From Campylobacterales bacterium (GTDB lineage Bacteria; Campylobacterota; Campylobacteria; Campylobacterales; Arcobacteraceae), in the NCBI GenBank assembly GCA_019752775.1, contig JAIELU010000188.1:1-7487 (forward strand): a stretch of DNA of 7,487 bases. The letters are read 5' to 3'. Both the position numbers and the translations under genes were made by a program. Under the pieces are notes generated by a model, which did no database searches, had not been told where the DNA came from, and worked only from the letters and a program-made list of their open reading frames with translations. Positions 5,494-7,487 of this stretch are shown in pieces; position 1 is the first letter of the stretch, and each line of letters starts with the position of its first letter.

Positions 5494-6990
5494 ATGATCT
5501 ATAGTAAACCAACATATAAAGCACAATATGAAAACTTCATTGGTGGAGAATGGTTAGCTCCAATTAGTGGTGAATATTTTGACAATATCTCTCCTGTTGA
5601 TGGTGAAGTTTTAACAAGAATTCCAAGATCAAATGAAAAAGATTGTGAAGCTGCTATTTTAGCTGCTGACAAAGCATTCCAATCATTTAAACATACTTCA
5701 GTTGTTGAAAGAAGTACTTTATTAAATAAGATTGCAGATGCAATTGAAGCAAACTTAGAAAATATTGCACTTGCTGAAACCTTAGATAATGGAAAAGCAA
5801 TTAGAGAGACTTTGAATGCTGACGTTCCTTTAGTTGTTGATCATTTTAGATATTTTGCATCAGTTATTAGAGCAGAATCAGGAACAGTTTCAGATTTAGA
5901 TGAAAATACAATTTCTCAAGAAATTCATGAACCTTTCGGTGTTGTTGCTCAAATTATTCCTTGGAATTTCCCATTATTAATGGCTGCTTGGAAACTAGCA
6001 CCTGCAATTGCTGCTGGAAATTGTGTTGTTATGAAACCAGCATCTGCTACTCCTATGTCAATTTTAATTTTAATGGAAACAATTCAATCAGTATTACCAG
6101 CAGGTGTTATTAACATTATTAATGGTGCAGGTGGAAAAATAGGTAAATATTTATCAACTCATGAATTAGTTAAAAAAGTTGGATTCACAGGTGAAACTAC
6201 AACTGGTCAATTAATTATGCAATATGCAACTGAAAATATTATTCCTTCAACTTTAGAACTTGGTGGAAAATCACCAAATATCTTCTTAGAATCAATCATG
6301 GACGCGGATGATGAATTCTTTGATAAAGCAATTGAAGGTTTAGTACTATTTGCATTTAACTCAGGTGAAGTTTGTACTTGTCCTTCACGTGCATTAATTC
6401 AAGAGTCAATTTATGAGCCATTTATGGCAAGAGTACTTGAAAGAGTAAAAGCTATTAAATTAGGAAATCCTTTAGATACAGATTGTATGATGGGTGCTCA
6501 ATGTTCTTTAAATCAAAAAGAAAAAATTACTGAATATATCAAAATTGGTAAAGAAGAGGGTGCTGAATTATTAATCGGTGGAGATGTTTATGAATCAGAA
6601 ACTAATCCAAATGGTTACTATATTCAACCAACACTATTCAAAGGTCATAACAAAATGAGAATTTTCCAAGAAGAAATTTTTGGACCAGTTCTTGCTGTTA
6701 CAACTTTTAAAGATGAAGAAGAAGCATTAGCAATTGCAAATGATACAATTTATGGTTTAGGTTCAGGTGTTTGGTCAAGAGATGCTCACCAATTACATAA
6801 ATTCTCAAGAGGAATTGAAGCAGGAAGAGTTTGGGTAAATTGTTATCATATCTATCCATCACATGCATCATTTGGTGGATACAAAAAATCAGGTATCGGA
6901 AGAGAAACTCACATGATGATGTTAAACTCTTACAGACATACTAAAAATATTTTAACTTCTTACAATAAAAATAAATTAGGATTCTTTTAG
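5494..6990 (+). CDS. aldB: NAD(P)-dependent aldehyde dehydrogenase, AldB/AcoD/ExaC type
   Basis: Cytoplasmic enzyme oxidising an aldehyde, most likely acetaldehyde or another short-chain aldehyde, to the acid with NAD+ or NADP+. The 498 residues align along their whole length with E. coli AldB as I recall it, including the opening YENFIGGEW and the closing GRETH. PWNFP (156-160) holds Asn158; VMKPAS (179-184) holds cofactor-binding Lys181; FTGETTTG (231-238) is the Rossmann glycine segment; LELGGKSPN (254-262) holds general base Glu255; GEVCTCPSR (291-299) holds catalytic Cys294; EEIFGPVL (393-400) binds the nicotinamide ribose. Nothing essential is missing. The ATG has AAAGGG 6 bases upstream. 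It is divergent from the FIST kinase operon and followed, after a terminator, by DUF779, a recurrent neighbour of this dehydrogenase subgroup. Substrate and cofactor preference cannot be read from sequence alone, and the symbol rests on family similarity. Confidence 0.93.
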   Translation: MIYSKPTYKAQYENFIGGEWLAPISGEYFDNISPVDGEVLTRIPRSNEKDCEAAILAADKAFQSFKHTSVVERSTLLNKIADAIEANLENIALAETLDNGKAIRETLNADVPLVVDHFRYFASVIRAESGTVSDLDENTISQEIHEPFGVVAQIIPWNFPLLMAAWKLAPAIAAGNCVVMKPASATPMSILILMETIQSVLPAGVINIINGAGGKIGKYLSTHELVKKVGFTGETTTGQLIMQYATENIIPSTLELGGKSPNIFLESIMDADDEFFDKAIEGLVLFAFNSGEVCTCPSRALIQESIYEPFMARVLERVKAIKLGNPLDTDCMMGAQCSLNQKEKITEYIKIGKEEGAELLIGGDVYESETNPNGYYIQPTLFKGHNKMRIFQEEIFGPVLAVTTFKDEEEALAIANDTIYGLGSGVWSRDAHQLHKFSRGIEAGRVWVNCYHIYPSHASFGGYKKSGIGRETHMMMLNSYRHTKNILTSYNKNKLGFF

Positions 6991-7014
6991 GATTTAATTT
7001 TAAAAGAAAATCAC

Positions 7015-7051
7015 AAAAAACCATAGAAAGTTCTCCTCTATGGTTTTTTTT
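7015..7051 (+). terminator. Intrinsic terminator after the aldehyde dehydrogenase
   Basis: 7015-7027 pairs perfectly with 7037-7049 (13 pairs, core CCATAGA/TCTATGG) around a 9-base loop, followed by a run of eight T (7044-7051) that partly forms the stem. The matching A6 tract makes it able to act on the opposite strand too. It lies inside the 81-base gap before the DUF779 gene, so it may only partly terminate. Confidence 0.85.
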
Positions 7052-7071
7052 CATTGTGTAAAGGATATAAA

Positions 7072-7487
7072 ATGTCAACACAAAGAGTAGATGTAACACC
7101 AGCAGCAGCTGAAGTTATAGAAAAGTTAAAAGAGTTACATGGTGAATTGGTTTTTAACCAAAGTGGTGGTTGTTGTGATGGAACGGCTCCAATGTGTTAT
7201 GAAAAAGACGATTTTCATGTTCCTAGTCGTAATGTTAAGATGGGTGAAATTTGTGGTTGTGAGTTTTTTATAGATAAAGACCAATTTGAATATTTTAAAC
7301 ACTCTTTTATAACTATTGATGTAAGAGAAGAAAAATCAGCTTTTGGAAATTCTTTTTCATTAGAGATAGATTTAGGTTATCAGTTTATTACAAAATCAAG
7401 AATTTTTACAGATGAAGAGTATCGACAATTATTAGAAGAAGAAAAAAACGATTTGATCTGTGAAGGCCTAAGGCACTTTTCTTATTA
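7072..7487 (+). CDS. DUF779 family protein, aldehyde dehydrogenase neighbour (stop not in window)
   Basis: Small, probably cytoplasmic protein of unknown function; 138 codons are visible. The reading begins at the ATG at 7072, with AAGGA (7061-7065) 6 bases upstream. The family pattern is clear: TPAAAEVIEKLKELHGE (9-25), FNQSGGCCDGTAPMCY (28-43), MGEICGCEFFIDKDQFEY (57-74), and the closing SRIFTDEE (109-116). Cys34, Cys35, Cys42, Cys61 and Cys63 could form a metal or redox site; that is inference. No signal peptide or membrane segment is seen. After residue 116 a charged tail carries another Cys (130). The final two bases, TA, could open a stop codon, so the protein may be essentially complete. 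Members often sit beside AldB/ExaC-type aldehyde dehydrogenases, which suggests an accessory role; the intervening terminator implies expression by read-through or from an overlapping promoter I cannot identify. Confidence 0.88.
   Translation, partial: MSTQRVDVTPAAAEVIEKLKELHGELVFNQSGGCCDGTAPMCYEKDDFHVPSRNVKMGEICGCEFFIDKDQFEYFKHSFITIDVREEKSAFGNSFSLEIDLGYQFITKSRIFTDEEYRQLLEEEKNDLICEGLRHFSY

Noticed and set aside
1..7487. tRNA, rRNA, CRISPR array, insertion sequence or prophage signals
   Set aside because: No cloverleaf, spaced repeat array, transposase, terminal inverted repeats or attachment site was seen; the genes and the two divergent intervals account for nearly all the sequence.

Overview
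The window is strongly AT-rich, densely packed and carries typical Campylobacterota genes. The best fit is Arcobacter/Aliarcobacter or a close relative. The main evidence is an HsrA/CosR-type orphan response regulator, and a PEB4-type periplasmic peptidyl-prolyl isomerase directly followed by class II fructose-bisphosphate aldolase, a gene pair I also recall from Campylobacter jejuni (Cj0596-Cj0597) and Helicobacter pylori (HP0175-HP0176). The family calls come from reading the translations; no database search was possible.

Layout. Bases 1-588 (minus) hold the first 196 codons of hsrA, cut by the window edge. A 219-base divergent interval (589-807) has an extended -10 promoter for each direction and two TTTAA(G/A)-n5-TTTAA(G/A) direct repeats that resemble HsrA boxes. 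peb4 (808-1611) and fba (1621-2691) form a tight plus-strand pair. fba converges with a minus-strand two-component operon across a shared bidirectional terminator (2696-2730). That operon is a soluble FIST-domain histidine kinase (3366-5273) and an OmpR/PhoB-type response regulator (2710-3369), coupled by an ATGA overlap. A second divergent interval of 220 bases (5274-5493) separates the kinase from an AldB/AcoD/ExaC-type aldehyde dehydrogenase (5494-6990). After an intrinsic terminator (7015-7051) comes a DUF779 gene (7072 to the end), whose stop is not visible.

How the parts may work together. The most interesting structure is the interval between the kinase and the dehydrogenase. Just upstream of the best dehydrogenase -10 element is an array of four units at an exact 11-bp period: three near-identical GCTATACT(T/A) copies and one degenerate copy. 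OmpR/PhoB regulators classically bind direct repeats with this spacing. I therefore propose that the cytoplasmic FIST kinase senses a small ligand, its regulator binds the array, and the aldehyde dehydrogenase plus DUF779 are the output. The array is seen in the sequence; the regulatory link is inference. The kinase gene itself appears to be transcribed from a promoter placed so that the mRNA starts at the ATG, i.e. leaderless.

hsrA, peb4 and fba are ordinary core genes. The notable point there is that this HsrA keeps every canonical phosphorylation residue, unlike the H. pylori and C. jejuni proteins.
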